This document shows, piece after piece, positions 22,127-32,759 of a stretch of 64,000 nucleotides of DNA. The notes beneath the pieces are model-generated. The model did no database searches. It was not told the origin of the DNA and saw only the letters and a program-made list of their open reading frames with translations. The stretch lies in NCBI GenBank assembly GCA_035048495.1, contig CM068541.1, forward strand, positions 10,671,929-10,735,928. The letters are read 5' to 3'. Within the stretch, counting starts at the first letter, position 1, and every line of letters begins with the position of its first letter. The stretch comes from Euptelea pleiosperma (lineage: Eukaryota; Streptophyta; Magnoliopsida; Ranunculales; Eupteleaceae). The translations under genes were made by a program, and so were the position numbers.

Positions 22127-22920
22127 TCCATAACATATCATAAAATACTTCAAGAAAATTTTCGGAGCGGCAATAAAGCGCCCAATGATCGAGCGTCGGC
22201 CACATATACTAACTGAGTTTAGGATTTGGTTTTAAGAAACCTTTTTAAAAAGTAGTTTTTATTGTGTTTTACTCATTTCATCTGTGCAACACATTAAATG
22301 CGTTGCTTGTTAGCATTCTATTACTACAAGAGGAGTAATTAATTAATTAATTAACCAAATTAAAGTTCTTTATACCACAGCTGACTTTTGAATGATTTTA
22401 AATTCCCATTTAGGATTAAGCAAAGTTTTTCATAAGAAGATCGAAAAAGTTAATTATCTTTCATTTCCCCTTTTCTAGTTTATTAGTCTCCCAACTTATC
22501 TTAATTTATTCACTCTCAGGGAGCACCATTAACTTATCTTGTGTGTTGCAAATTAAAACATAAACTTGTTGAAGATCTTGATTGATATTTGCTTCAAAAA
22601 ACTAAATAACGTCGCGATAAGCTATTAAATATTTCTTTTAGTATGTAAAAAATATTATTTTTAATTATATAAAAGTATTAAAAAAGCAACGACGACGCAA
22701 AATAAGTATTTGACATTCATTCACCATTCATTAACATCGTCATCATGGCCTAATCATAACATATTTGGGTTCAGTTCCACAAATCAAATTCTATTTGAGG
22801 CCTTATTATCCGTTATATATACAGGCATGGTTCTTCTAATTAGAAAGGAAAACGTAAGTATAGCCGCTACAAAAAAAACTATTCGGCCATTGCACCATAT
22901 GAAGTTCTTTGGATATTTCT

Positions 22921-23147
22921 TATCATGATGTTGTGGGTCAGGTCCTCCAGGACTCGGTCAAATCACTTCCAATTGTCGGCTCTTTCCCAAACCTCACCTT
23001 GAATATTTCTTTGGCACACTCTACTAATGCTTGAAACGATTCATTTCGCATCCTCCTCCCCTCTGGAAAATGATTGAGCAGGCAAGGTTCAGACCACGCA
23101 ACTGAAAGCACCACCACAAGGCACACCCAAAACCTCAAGCTAGCCAT
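22921..23147 (-). pseudogene. CLE pseudogene 6 (frameshift before the box)
   Basis: Duplicate of CLE locus 4. The signal peptide (MASLRFWVCLVVVLSVAWS) and variable region stay open to GSD. Compared with locus 4, about 11 bp are missing just before the box (AGTGATTTGACCGAGTCCTGG where locus 4 has GCGATTATGAGTTGAAGCGA then CTCAGTCCTGG). The frame shifts and ends at a stop about 60 bases before the normal end (22938). The SPGGPDPQHH codons survive intact out of frame (about 22927-22956), so the loss looks recent. An atypical cysteine replaces R/P in the EPRPL segment. Confidence 0.85.
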
Positions 23148-23231
23148 TCTTTTCTTAAGGTTTCAACTTCAATTAAATTCCCAGTACTGTTTATATTTAA
23201 TCCTAGTGGATTTCAAATGGGGACTACTTAT

Positions 23232-23610
23232 CAAGGTTTAAAGGGGACTGTTATAACGGTATGACGGACTGGGGGCGTTACCATTTTTTTCCGTTATAAC
23301 GAAAAAAAATGCTCAGGGGCAAAACCAGAAATAATGGGAAAATAACGGAAAAAATGCGCTGAAATTCAAATTTTGAATTTTAAAATTTGAATTTCAAAAT
23401 TTCAAAAATGGAAATAATGGAAAAAAACGGAATATAACAGAAAATAACAAAAAATAACGGCCGTTTTTTTTCACAAAATTTTCCAGAAAATAACGGTCGT
23501 TATTTTCGTTATAACGGAAAATAGCGGCCGTTATTTTCTGGACGTTTTAACGGTCCATAATGTAACGGGGTAGGTCCGAATCCGATATAACGGCCGTTTT
23601 TTAAACCTTG
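23232..23610. mobile_element. hAT-type MITE with 8-bp target-site duplication
   Basis: 379 bp with terminal inverted repeats CAAGGTTTAAA / TTTAAACCTTG and flanks CTACTTAT (23224-23231) and CTGCTTAT (23611-23618), an 8-bp duplication with one mismatch. The inside is rich in ATAACGG/CCGTTAT repeats. The duplicate block near 17515-17530 lacks it. Confidence 0.8.
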
Positions 23611-24459
23611 CTGCTTATATTTGTCTAGTAGCGTCATATGCCTGGCCATTTATCCGTTTAACGGCCTTGTTTTCTGCCGAAATAAAACAGAAGTGCACCA
23701 TTTTATGTTTCCATTACACTAATTCTCAAGAAAAGAAACTTAGGACCCTTCAGATTCGGCAAATTTTTATCTTTCAATTCTCCAATCCCATGTTAAGTCC
23801 TCAGCAACAAGTGTTTATCTAGTCATGGCTTTGGCCTTTTATATATATGATCACTTCTGGGGTTGGAAAGCTTAAAGAGTGGCCTAGCAATGGAGCTTAC
23901 TCAGCTCTATCAAAGCTTTCCCATGGGACACTGAGATGTCACCTCCTTTCGCCTTTTCTCATAAACTCCTCCCATTCTCAATCTATGTCCCATAAGATTC
24001 CAAGCCTGCTTCTTGTCTGTATTGGTGTTTCTTAATAGATCTCAAACAAATCCAAATTTTTGTTTTACATTTTATGTCTGCTTTGAGTATCTGATCCTCG
24101 ATCTTCAGAATCAAGCTGATTGGAGCGACCCACTTAGTAGTTTTAGTGGAGCATTGCACGGGTGTTGGGATGAATGAGATGGCGGGCCGAGCGTGTGGTG
24201 TGATAATAAATGATCCTCACTAGTATATCAAGCCTAAACAAGCATGAGATCGATACAAACTGGTTAGTTATTTTGTTTGGCCCCAGCTCATTAAATTGCA
24301 GATTGGGCCATGTCCAAGTTCTGCAATGGATTGTGTCAATAGACTCAATACTAAGGGCGGCCTATGAGAGGTTTGGGATGTCACTTCGGTCTTGGGCCTA
24401 TTCAAATTTACCAAAAGTTAGACCACACCCAGCCCATTTACATCCTAGCCACTGAGGAT

Positions 24460-24645
24460 AAACTAGGGCTGCAACTCGGGCAGTTTAAATCGGGTTTTGG
24501 GTCAATCTGACCTTCAATGCTATGAACCCAACCCCAACCCAGCCCAACCAAAGGTTGGGCCTAGATTTTTCAGCCCGAGCCCAACCCGATTGGGTTGGTC
24601 AGGTTAGTGATCAGGTTCATCAATTTCTTAATTTTTTTATTGGTT
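24460..24645. repeat. AACCCAACCC-rich dispersed repeat
   Basis: Starts CTAGGGCTGCAACTCGGG and contains AACCCAACCCCAACCCAGCC and AGCCCGAGCCCAACCCGATT; same type as 10790-10985 in inverse orientation. The ends were not resolved. Confidence 0.35.
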
Positions 24646-25014
24646 GAGAAGGTTGCTAAATTTTTCATCTTAAAATTGTTTATTGGTGGTCAATACAATG
24701 ACCGATATGCTAGTCACTAAATAATAACGTAATTTTCACATCCTTTAAATAAGACAATATTAACAAAATATATGTACATTTATATTCGTCATCTTTAAAA
24801 GTTTATTCATACAAGAATTATAAGTTCAAATCTCTCCATATAATCTTGCTCCTATATATGCCAAATAATTTACCTTCAGTTGCAGATAGTAACACAATTG
24901 CAAATGGTAACACCAGGTTACATAAGACTAGGATTCCGTTTAGAGCTACACCCATTTCTAACATCAATTCTTACACTCGGTGGTGGGGCCCACATGGAGA
25001 TCATATTTGACAAT

Positions 25015-25375
25015 TGTAGAACTAGGACAGTTATTGTATGAGGTCTACCCAATGCTAGATGTAGAGACAGATAATAGATATATCGATATGAACATTATGA
25101 TGAGCTGTCCCGTAATCAAATCCATTGTTGCTAATACCTCCTTCTCGGTTCCTTCTTCCATAACCCGAGCTCGGAGAAGGAAGAGATAAGAGGGCCCTAT
25201 GGAGAATGTGGTCAGAAATACATCATAGAGTCCGACCACAACGACCGAATTGATTATCTTCATGCATAAGGATAATATAGATCGAACTGCCGAATTGGTA
25301 AAATTGGGTGCTATCATATACCTTTGTATTGACTAGGTTCACGAGCTGGAGATAAATGGACTCGAACCGCTGACA
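25015..25375 (-). other. Chimeric nuclear plastid DNA (trnA-UGC 3' end/rrn23 spacer + ycf1 5' part)
   Basis: Minus strand, in order: 25375-25347 is the 3' end of plastid trnA-UGC (GTCAGCGGTTCGAGTCC...ATCTCCA); then about 70 bp of the trnA-rrn23 spacer (CACCCAATTTTACCAATTCG, GGCAGTTCGATCTAT); then, joined near 25275, the N-terminal part of ycf1, reading [36 protein letters not shown] and [13 protein letters not shown], continuing out of frame as [10 protein letters not shown] to about 25017. In plastids the rRNA genes, trnR and trnN separate these parts, so they were deleted or ligated together. Point changes and a 4-bp insertion show it is a nuclear copy. Confidence 0.88.
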
Positions 25376-25735
25376 ATTTTACAGGACTATGATTGAGCAT
25401 TTTGTCTTGCCCTTCTCCCTCTTTCTCATCAATGATCGGGCATTATAAATCATCGACATAGTAGATGCATTTTTTGCATCTCTCTCCTTAATGGCTCTCA
25501 TACATACTTCTTTTGGCTTCACACATGCTTTCGACATTTCGGTCAAAAGTTGTTTCTCTTCTGCATCGAGTCTCCCAATAAACAAATAACCTTCAAAATG
25601 ATATATGATTGGATGGTTGTGGATATACCATAAACCATTTTAACTATCCACTGGTCATTTATCGGCAATTTTACACATCTTAATGAAAATGGACATCCAT
25701 ATCATTTTGTCCATACCTGTCTACTTTGCTTCATA
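25376..25735 (-). pseudogene. FAR1/MULE-type N-terminal domain fragment
   Basis: Minus strand, with one frameshift: GCPFSLRCVKLPINDQWIVK, then HNHPIIYHFEGYLFIGRLDA and EEKQLLTEMSKACVKPKEV, ending in STMSMIYNARSLMRKREKGK. This matches the conserved N-terminal part of Mutator-like transposases and FAR1-related proteins (CPFKL..W.LKVV.G.HNH...GRL..EE). The transposase core (DDE, SWIM zinc finger) is missing. It directly abuts the plastid fragment. Confidence 0.72.
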
Positions 25736-27190
25736 TTCCCAGTCTTGTTTTTTGATTCATATATATCCTTTTATTGCCCTACATTTTCCACTCCTCTCAC
25801 AACCAAAAAATAAACTAGGAGACTTACCGTCCTAATGATCTGATCTTGATGCTACAACAATGATTCCAATTGTTTTACCAACAACTTGAATCCATTTAAC
25901 TAGTTCATCACATTTGTAAAAGACCTGCAAAACAATCACAAATACATTACTCATTAGAGGACCAAATAATGATAATATCTTATTCGTAATGATAAAGTAC
26001 ACACCTCCCCCATGGTAAAAGTAGCTGTAAAATCATTTGAATCAGATAATTGATTTTCAGAATGGATTGGAACTTCAGATGATATCGGTACCTCAGATGA
26101 TATTGGTACCTATTAAGAAAGAATATAATCATATTTTTGCATTTAATCAACAAACTTACCAAACAAATAAAAAATTTAGGAATATTAGCTATTTTTACGA
26201 TTTCTTCTACAATCTAGACTTGAAGTAGGACGTTCGCAGCTTCAATATCATCATCATTACTTGTAGACCCATAAAATTTTAAATTTAGTAATGAAGTAAG
26301 AAGCCTAACTTTTAATTGTGAATCAAATGAAATTTAATCATTTAAATAAACCATTTGAAACTAAAACTAATCCAATAACTACTTAAAGAGAACGAACATC
26401 TTTTGAATGAGCTCAATTGAATCTTCAACCTCATTGCAGAACACATAACTATTATCCTTGAATGAACTCACTAAAAAAACAAAAAACAACTCATTTGAAT
26501 CAACAACTCATTTGAAAAGAAAAAAAAAAAAACACCAAACTCATTTGAAATGGATGTTCATGCAACTTTAAATGAACTCATTTAAACTTATATATTTTTA
26601 ATGAACTCATTTAAACTTCTAACTTTAAATGAACTCATTTCAACTTCATTGAATTCATTTCAACTTCATTAAACAAAACATAACCTTCATTTAACAAAAA
26701 AAAAGAAGTAACAAACATATAATGTTAGTAAAGAGAAGAAAAAAAATCAAAGATTTATTTGAATCAATTTATTTGAGCCTATATGTAGCATTGAACAAAA
26801 CATAAACCTCATTTATCTAATTCCAATCTCATTGATCAAAACATAACCCCCTTTGGCTCAACCTACTTCAAATGGATTCCATGAAAACAAAAACATATTA
26901 GAAATCAATATTTGGGTTTAGAACTTACCTCCATCGTTGATTTAAATGAGAAGGAAATGGAGCCGAGTCAACATGTTATTCTTCAACGAAGAGAGAGCCA
27001 GAGCAAACCTGAGGCGATGGCGGAGAGGTAGAGAGGCAAACGACCAGCTTTGAATGGCCGAGAATGCATGTACGTATGCACTCGGCCTTCTTTTGTTTCT
27101 TCCTTCTTTTCTCTTCTATCTTCGTTTTCGGTTTTTTGTTTGTTTTCTGGGTGGGTGTAGGTAATGGCATCTTCCCCTTAAGTTTTTATA
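25736..27190. other. A/T-rich noncoding stretch with degenerate repeats
   Basis: No gene recognised. GATATCGGTACCTCAGATG and GATATTGGTACC near 26080 form a small duplication, and AATGAACTCATTTAAACTT recurs at about 26565-26650. The stretch could be internal remains of the MULE whose fragment lies at 25376-25735; this is inference. Confidence 0.4.
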
Positions 27191-27304
27191 AGATTTTTTT
27201 GGCTAAGAGTGTAGGTATGGCAATGGTTGGCACCCCTTTGCTTCTCCCTACTTGTTCTCATCGACTCACTCTCAAAATTACTCTCGTCATACAGTCTTTC
27301 AAGC

Positions 27305-27688
27305 AAAACTTTGATGATAGCTTGTTGTCATCGACGGCACAATATGAGCCACGTGGCATACTCTTACAGGACTGACCGTATGGATGTTTGGCCAATCCCT
27401 AAGTGATCCTACAAACAAAAAATCAGCCTGATTAGTCATTTCTAGGCGTTGAATTGGAATTATTTTCATGGGTTGATTTTAATCCATTGGGATTTGAGCA
27501 TTATTGACCATTATTTGAGCACAGAGATCCAAAGGTTTGAAATGACTAATCAAGCTGATTTTTTGTTTGTAGGTCCACCTAGAGATTGGAAAAACATCCA
27601 TACGGTCAGAATCCTCTAAGAGTGTGCCACGTGGCTCATATTGCGTGCTGCCGGCCTCGATGACAGCGCGCTCAGTCATCAAAGTTTT
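27305..27688. mobile_element. Long inverted-repeat (foldback) MITE, copy A
   Basis: Arms of about 150 bp: AAAACTTTGATGA, GTCATCGA, ATGAGCCACGTGGCA, GACCGTATGGATGTTT and CAAACAAAAAATCAGC on the left, with complements GCTGATTTTTTGTTTG, ACATCCATACGGTC, TGCCACGTGGCTCAT and TCATCAAAGTTTT on the right. The superfamily was not determined because a clean target duplication was not found. It directly precedes the PPR pseudogene. Confidence 0.7.
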
Positions 27689-27712
27689 ACTCGTGTCTTT
27701 CCGCCATTTTTC

Positions 27713-28640
27713 ATGAATATTTATATTTCAACAGCATCAGCTCCTGCTGCTGCTTCAAGCGGGCTCGAGAGCTCGATATCTCAACGCGAGAAAATTTCTG
27801 AACCCGCTTACCATCACCATGGGTTCCGACCAACCCATCTTTACTAACAATCACCTTATGGCGCAGTAACGGTCCCTGTTTAAATTATAAATCGCATGAT
27901 AATTGTTTGACAAAATGCCTGACCGAAATGCTATTTCGTACAATTTGATTATTGCCGCCTATAGCCTGCAAGGGTTCAGAGATGGAGCTGGGAAGCTCTT
28001 CTTCTGAATGATAGCTTTAGGATTCAAACCCACCTGCGGTGGTTGTCGTCCTCTTGATTGGATCTTCATCGGAGATATTCATTGGCAGATTTTAAGGACT
28101 AGGTTTTTTTCAACGCGATGCTCTTTTAGGGACTGCGTTGTTGGCTCTGCTTGGAGGTTAAAGGCTTAAGCGGTTAAATTGTTTAAACTAATGCTTCAGC
28201 AGAACTTGGTAACATGGAATTCCATGATTTATGCATTCAGACAACATGAGTTTGTTGAAGAATTTATGGTTTTGTTCCATGAGCTCCTGTGAACTGAGGA
28301 GCGTCCATAGGATAGGAGTATTCTTTTGTGGGTGTTTTTATCTGAGTTTTGATGGGTACCTAACTATGAATCCAGATAACAAATACACGGGTTAGTGGTC
28401 AAAACTGGCTTAGAATTTTCCCTTTCAGTTGTGAATTCTCTTATCATATTTACGTGAAATACGTGGTGCATGTATTATAAGAAAACCATTTGAAGAAATG
28501 CCTGTTGGAGATGTTCTTTTCTGTAATATAATTATTGTTCTATATGCAAGGTGTGGAAAACAAGAGAAAGCTTTGGAACTCCTCTTAATGATGCCTTGGC
28601 ATGGATTCTTGACATACCAACTTGCAGATCCTAAAGTACA
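27713..28640 (+). pseudogene. PPR (pentatricopeptide-repeat) protein pseudogene, copy A
   Basis: Frameshifts and stops interrupt a plant PLS-type PPR protein. Recognisable repeats: MPDRNAISYNLIIAAYSLQG (about 27917), a degenerate NLVTWNSMIYAFRQHEFVEE (about 28205), QIHGLVVKTGLEFSLSVVNS (about 28380) and FEEMPVGDVLFCNIIIVLYA followed by RCGKQEKALELL (about 28485). A Ser/Ala-rich start (MNIYISTASAPAAASSG) could be an organelle transit peptide but is in another frame. PPR proteins bind organelle RNA (family knowledge). Recognisable protein stops near 28640. Confidence 0.8.
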
Positions 28641-28654
28641 TTGAATTCAACCAT

Positions 28655-29294
28655 GCGAAAAACTTTTAATCTGACCCTCACAATGCATCGGTAGGGAAAT
28701 CTTTTGTATGACGAAGTTACTCGATGAAGGGCTCTCATAATTCAGTTATCTGCTGCAAGAATTGTTTTGCCTAAGTTATCAACTGAATGGGTTCTTATTC
28801 TCGGCCGTTCATAAATCATCTAAACATAATTACCTGTTGCCAAGTGGTTTTTCAGGGTTTACATTGCAGGGTTTTACGCCCCGTGGAGTGGGGTACTTTT
28901 ACCTTAATTTCCAGAGGATAAAATTTTCACAAAAAAAAAAATCACAGATCAGTTGTAAGTTGTAACAGTGCTGGTGTATAGCCAATAAAGGATTTGGTGA
29001 TAGTGAAGATTTATTGAGATTTTTTTCCGAAGGTATTATTTTCTTTCAGATCCTTTTTGGAGAAATGACCAGTATTGAATGAGAGCAATGTGCTTGGAAG
29101 GATGTTGAAACACTTTGTATGGAAACCAGATCGCATTCTGGTGATTGAACTAGACTGAGATATTGTGGTTGCAACCAGTGTTGATGAGGGTAGTGTGCTT
29201 AGAAGAATGTTTTAAACACTTTTTATGGCTACCAGATCTCATCATCTTGTGATTGAACTAGATTGAAATATTATGGTACTATGCTTGCTTCCAT
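28655..29294. other. 640-bp segment present only in copy A
   Basis: Bounded by CCAT at 28651-28654 and 29291-29294; copy B has a single CCAT at 50688-50691. It contains a diverged ~110-118-bp tandem repeat (GTGCTTGGAAGGATGTT near 29090 and GTGCTTAGAAGAATGTT near 29198). No gene. Confidence 0.8.
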
Positions 29295-31425
29295 CAAAGC
29301 ATTGTTTATATCTTAAAAAGGAAGACATTATATACATACATACATACATACATATATACATATTACAGTCATTATTCATGAATTCCTGCTCATACTATAT
29401 AAAAAAGAAAGAAAGAAATATTTCACAAGCACACAAAAATCATCACAATAGTCGAGCACAAACACATAAATCTTGTCATAAATAGTTAATGTAAGTGGGC
29501 ATAAGAAACAATCCCGCAGAAATAAATTATTTAACAAATAAATGCATAAATCTCTCAATAACAGTTAAAAGGAACAAAAACAAAACAAAAATCATTCAAA
29601 AATCTTAGCATTCCAGCAGTCATCTTTCTTTATGAGGCTATAACGTGTCACTACAGGACATGCATCAATATAATACTAACCATCTGCAATAAGCGAAGAA
29701 AGACCTCACCAATAGCAAATAAGAAATAAGAAAATGAAGAATTCTTAAGAGGACGTAAGACATTCATCTAATTTATTTTATGCTATGCTTTCGTCGATAA
29801 GATATGATCAAAACCTCGGGTTGCCAGATCCACATTGATAACAACTTGAGTCGTGTGTTTTTATATCCCTATGTTTATCTAGGTTCATTTGTCTTGTTCA
29901 CTTGGATTTCCACTATCATGTCCTTGTAGATCCTCGGAAATATTTTTAACATGATGGGTTGATTTCCCAGAGTGGGTGTATCAGGTAGAAAGTTGTCAAA
30001 TGGCTAAGATTGATTACACTACAATGAACTCTAGTAAAGCACCCAGAATTGTCTGAAAGCTCCAACTCTTGGGTTTTTTAACTTGAATACTGATAGAACA
30101 TATATGAGCTATCTGGGTCTTGATGCTAGGGATAATTTTGTGAGGGTGTCATTTGCTTTTAGTTCCATTTTTTGAGAAACCACACATTAAAGCAGAGTAC
30201 TGTGATTTGAAATATGGTTTGAAACGCTTTAATGAATTTCATCATATGGTTATTGAACTAGATTAAAGTTTCTTGTTACTATGATTGCTATGTTGGGTTT
30301 TCCTAAATAGATTGTGGTATTTTTATCTGAAATCTGTGAACTACTGAAAAATATCAATCGATCAGAAGCAGTATCCATATCTTTTCGATGTTTTTTTCTC
30401 TTCGCCTGGTAGGCAAGCGAATTAATGGTGAAGGCGAGTTCTGAAATCAGGTCTGTGGTATCAAAACTCAACAGTTACCAACTTAGCAATCAAGATTATA
30501 TTGCCACATTAACTACTTCAAATATATATTGTTTAATTTGATTCCTTCTCAGCTCTTCCATTGAGCGCATGATCATACAGTAATTTGTGTAAATATATAA
30601 CTTGGCAAATAAATGCATAAACCTCTCAATAACACAAACATGAATACTGAAAAATAGAATAAGAGAACAAATTTCATCAACATTTCCAACCGACTGTCAT
30701 CATTTTTTTTCACAAGCTATAATAATCTATCACAACATGACACGTTTAAGCGCATGATCATACAGTAATTTATTATATGTGCTTTGTCTGTTTATCTTTT
30801 CGAGTGGATAAGATATGCGATATGCATCGATCCCTTAACCCTTCGGAGTTTAAATATTCCTACCGTTTAACCGAGAGAGATGATCATTTGACCTCCATAT
30901 CCATTTACATTCTTTGACCTTTTTCACTTTTATTTCCACTGTCATATCCTTGTATCACTCATGAAATATTTCTGTCCTTGTATGAGATATGTTCAAGATA
31001 TATTCTCCCCTTGAACTTGCAATCAACAAAAGCTTAGATGGATAATACAGATAATATGAACCCAAACAAAAAAACTAGTTGGAAATGAAAATAAGCTCAT
31101 TTTTTTCACTTACAAATGTGGAATGACAGTTGCCAATCCCATGTGGGGAAACCCATTTGTGCGTGGCTATTCGGTACTAAACGAAAGATTAAAAAACTAA
31201 AAGCATGTCCTTAGAATTTGACGTATATGCTGAAGTTTTTATGTAGATCAATCGATGAGCTCCTAAGCACTAAGAACAGAAGTTTCTCCCAAGTGGTTCT
31301 TCACGCGATCGACACATACTCCCAACAACCTCACATTGTAGAAAGAAATTTGAAATCAACTTTAGATTTCAAATATTGAAATTTGAAGAACAGGGTTGAT
31401 GGGGGTACCTGTCCATTGGAGACCT
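29295..31425. other. Noncoding A/T-rich upstream region of CLE locus 7
   Basis: A CATA microsatellite lies at about 29331-29355, and AATAAATGCATAAATCTCTC near 29535 recurs as AATAAATGCATAAACCTCTC near 30610. No coding region recognised. Conserved in copy B (about 50691-52826). Confidence 0.5.
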
Positions 31426-31452
31426 ACTTAGGAGCAACTATTGCTCCTAAGT
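31426..31452. repeat. Perfect palindrome upstream of CLE locus 7
   Basis: Arms ACTTAGGAGCAA and TTGCTCCTAAGT with a 3-base CTA loop, followed by an alternating TATA run and AGGAGCAAAG, which repeats part of the arm. It lies about 270 bp upstream of the TATA box. It could be a cis element or the remnant end of a small transposon. Unchanged in copy B at 52827-52853. Confidence 0.6.
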
Positions 31453-31723
31453 GCATATATATATATAGGAGCAAAGTTTTTCTCATTTTAATGTTTAATC
31501 CACCGGCCAAGTATGGCAAATAAAGAACAGAATGAGGTGACTAGATGGTCAACAAGAAGAGAGAGAGCAGGACAAAAGGACATTTTGTGTGTTGTTAAGG
31601 TAATGGTGGAGCATAAAAAATGCAGAAACCTCCATTGTAGTCGCGCTGGATATTTGTCTGCATGGGCTGGCAGTGGTAGGGATCATGTTCTATCCACTAC
31701 CACTTCTCTATCTCTCCCATTCC

Positions 31724-31732
31724 TATATATAT
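31724..31732 (+). promoter_or_regulatory. TATA box of CLE locus 7 (copy A)
   Basis: TATATATAT in CCTATATATATGGGC, 85 bp before the ATG; conserved at 53125-53133 in copy B. Confidence 0.6.
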
Positions 31733-31808
31733 GGGCTATAATTACGTAGTAATCTACCTGTGTACTTCACTCATCTTGGTAGCTTAAGCATTGGAGTTGC
31801 AGAAAGAG

Positions 31809-32054
31809 ATGGCTAATTCAAATGTGGCACAACTGTTCAAATTGATTTTACTCATCTCAATGCTCATGGTGAGTTCGGCGGCACGTGCGTATCCGGGGCT
31901 TCAGCCCATGCAGAAGACAATCGATAGCCGCCTTATTTTACTTAGGTTAGGCTATCACCAAAGGAGGTCGACGTTGGACACGAGCATCACGCGAGTCTCA
32001 CCTGGAGGCCCTGATCCCCAACATCACATTCAACCACCAGGATCATTATACTAG
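31809..32054 (+). CDS. CLE5/CLE6-type secreted peptide precursor (CLE locus 7, copy A)
   Basis: 81-residue precursor: hydrophobic signal peptide at residues 1-26 (MANSNVAQLFKLILLISMLM, then VSSAARA), a variable region with IDSRLILLRLG, and CLE box RVSPGGPDPQHH at residues 62-73 with an 8-residue tail. The box is identical to that of Arabidopsis CLE5 and CLE6, which also share an MDSQVLLxELG segment at the matching place; those genes act in leaf and shoot patterning (family knowledge). The frame extends upstream to 31791, but only through a TTG, so the first ATG at 31809 is used. A TATA box lies at 31724-31732 and a perfect 12-bp-arm palindrome at 31426-31452. The near-identical tandem copy is at 53210. 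Confidence 0.93.
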   Translation: MANSNVAQLFKLILLISMLMVSSAARAYPGLQPMQKTIDSRLILLRLGYHQRRSTLDTSITRVSPGGPDPQHHIQPPGSLY

Positions 32055-32066
32055 ATCTCACTCGAG

Positions 32067-32290
32067 GTGTGTTTGGTTGCAGAAATAAAACTCCCCTTGA
32101 ATAAACTAAAAACCGGGATAAAAGTAATCACACTGTTTTGCTAGCAAGGATATTATGGGGAGTGTGGATGGTGAGTACACTTAATCCATCAAAAGATGAA
32201 TTTGTGTCCTTTCCAAAACATGTTTTTCACTTGTCCCCCATAAAAGCTTATCTATCACAAACGAAAACCGGCAACCAAACACGCTCTAAG
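32067..32290. mobile_element. MITE-like element downstream of CLE locus 7
   Basis: Left end GTGTGTTTGGTTGC near 32070 and right end GCAACCAAACACGCTC near 32271 form an inverted repeat of the GTGTTTGG type common in plant MITEs. The superfamily is unclear because no clean target-site duplication was found. It sits between the CLE stop codon and the presumed polyadenylation region (AATAAA near 32719), so it may lie in the 3' UTR. It is present in copy B at about 53468-53691, so it predates the 22-kb duplication. Confidence 0.5.
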
Positions 32291-32580
32291 TGTGAGAGCC
32301 TCCTCTTTAACTAGTGTGGTATGAACAAGCATTTTGTGAAATTCAATCTCGCATGTTTTGTTTTCAGTTTTCACCCGTAACGTAGCTTTCGTTTTTCTTT
32401 TTTTTTTGATAAGTAGTAGCTTTTGTTTTTCACCCTAATGTATTTTTGTTTTTGCTTCTTGCAGCTATGTTGTTGTTGTGCTAGTCTTTTGCGCAGATCA
32501 TCTCGACCTCTTTGGCTACTTTTGCATCTTTATTGGCGTTTTCCCTAGCTAGTGTAATGTAGCTTTGTTTTTATTGTTTC

Positions 32581-32698
32581 TTGTTGTGTTGTTGTACTTC
32601 TTTCTTTGGCTGTTGCTTCTTGTTGTGTTGTTGTACTTCTTTCTTAGGCTGTTGCTTCTTGTTGTGTTGTTGTACTTCTTTCTTAGGCTAGTTTTGTA
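32581..32698. repeat. 39-bp minisatellite (3 units)
   Basis: TTGTTGTGTTGTTGTACTTC recurs at 32581, 32620 and 32659, a 39-bp period. Copy B has only two units (about 53982-54060), a copy-number difference between the tandem copies. Confidence 0.8.
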
Positions 32699-32759
32699 CC
32701 TTTGTTGGCGTTTGTCCTAATAAATTCTATACTTATTAAAAAAAAAAAGAGTCCCCATG

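Larger units (their letters stand above)
20200..24450. repeat. Segmental duplication, copy 2 (partner 15889-19150)
   Basis: Second copy of the old duplicated block, carrying CLE relic 5 and CLE pseudogene 6. It is longer mainly because of the Helitron at 21016-22126 and the hAT-type MITE at 23232-23610; the microsatellite/minisatellite stretch at 18280-18450 of copy 1 is absent here. Confidence 0.8.

Noticed and set aside
25347..25375. tRNA gene
   Set aside because: Only the last 29 bases of plastid trnA-UGC are present, so it cannot be a functional tRNA.
29331..29355. CRISPR-like or regulatory short repeat
   Set aside because: A simple CATA microsatellite; no spacer-repeat structure anywhere in the window.
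31513..31749. Open frame of 78 codons upstream of CLE locus 7 (and 52914-53150)
   Set aside because: It overlaps the TATA box of the CLE gene, has no family features, and its conservation is explained by the recent duplication.
31791..31808. Earlier start of CLE locus 7 (same at 53192-53209)
   Set aside because: The codon is TTG, not ATG; the first ATG is at 31809 (53210 in copy B).
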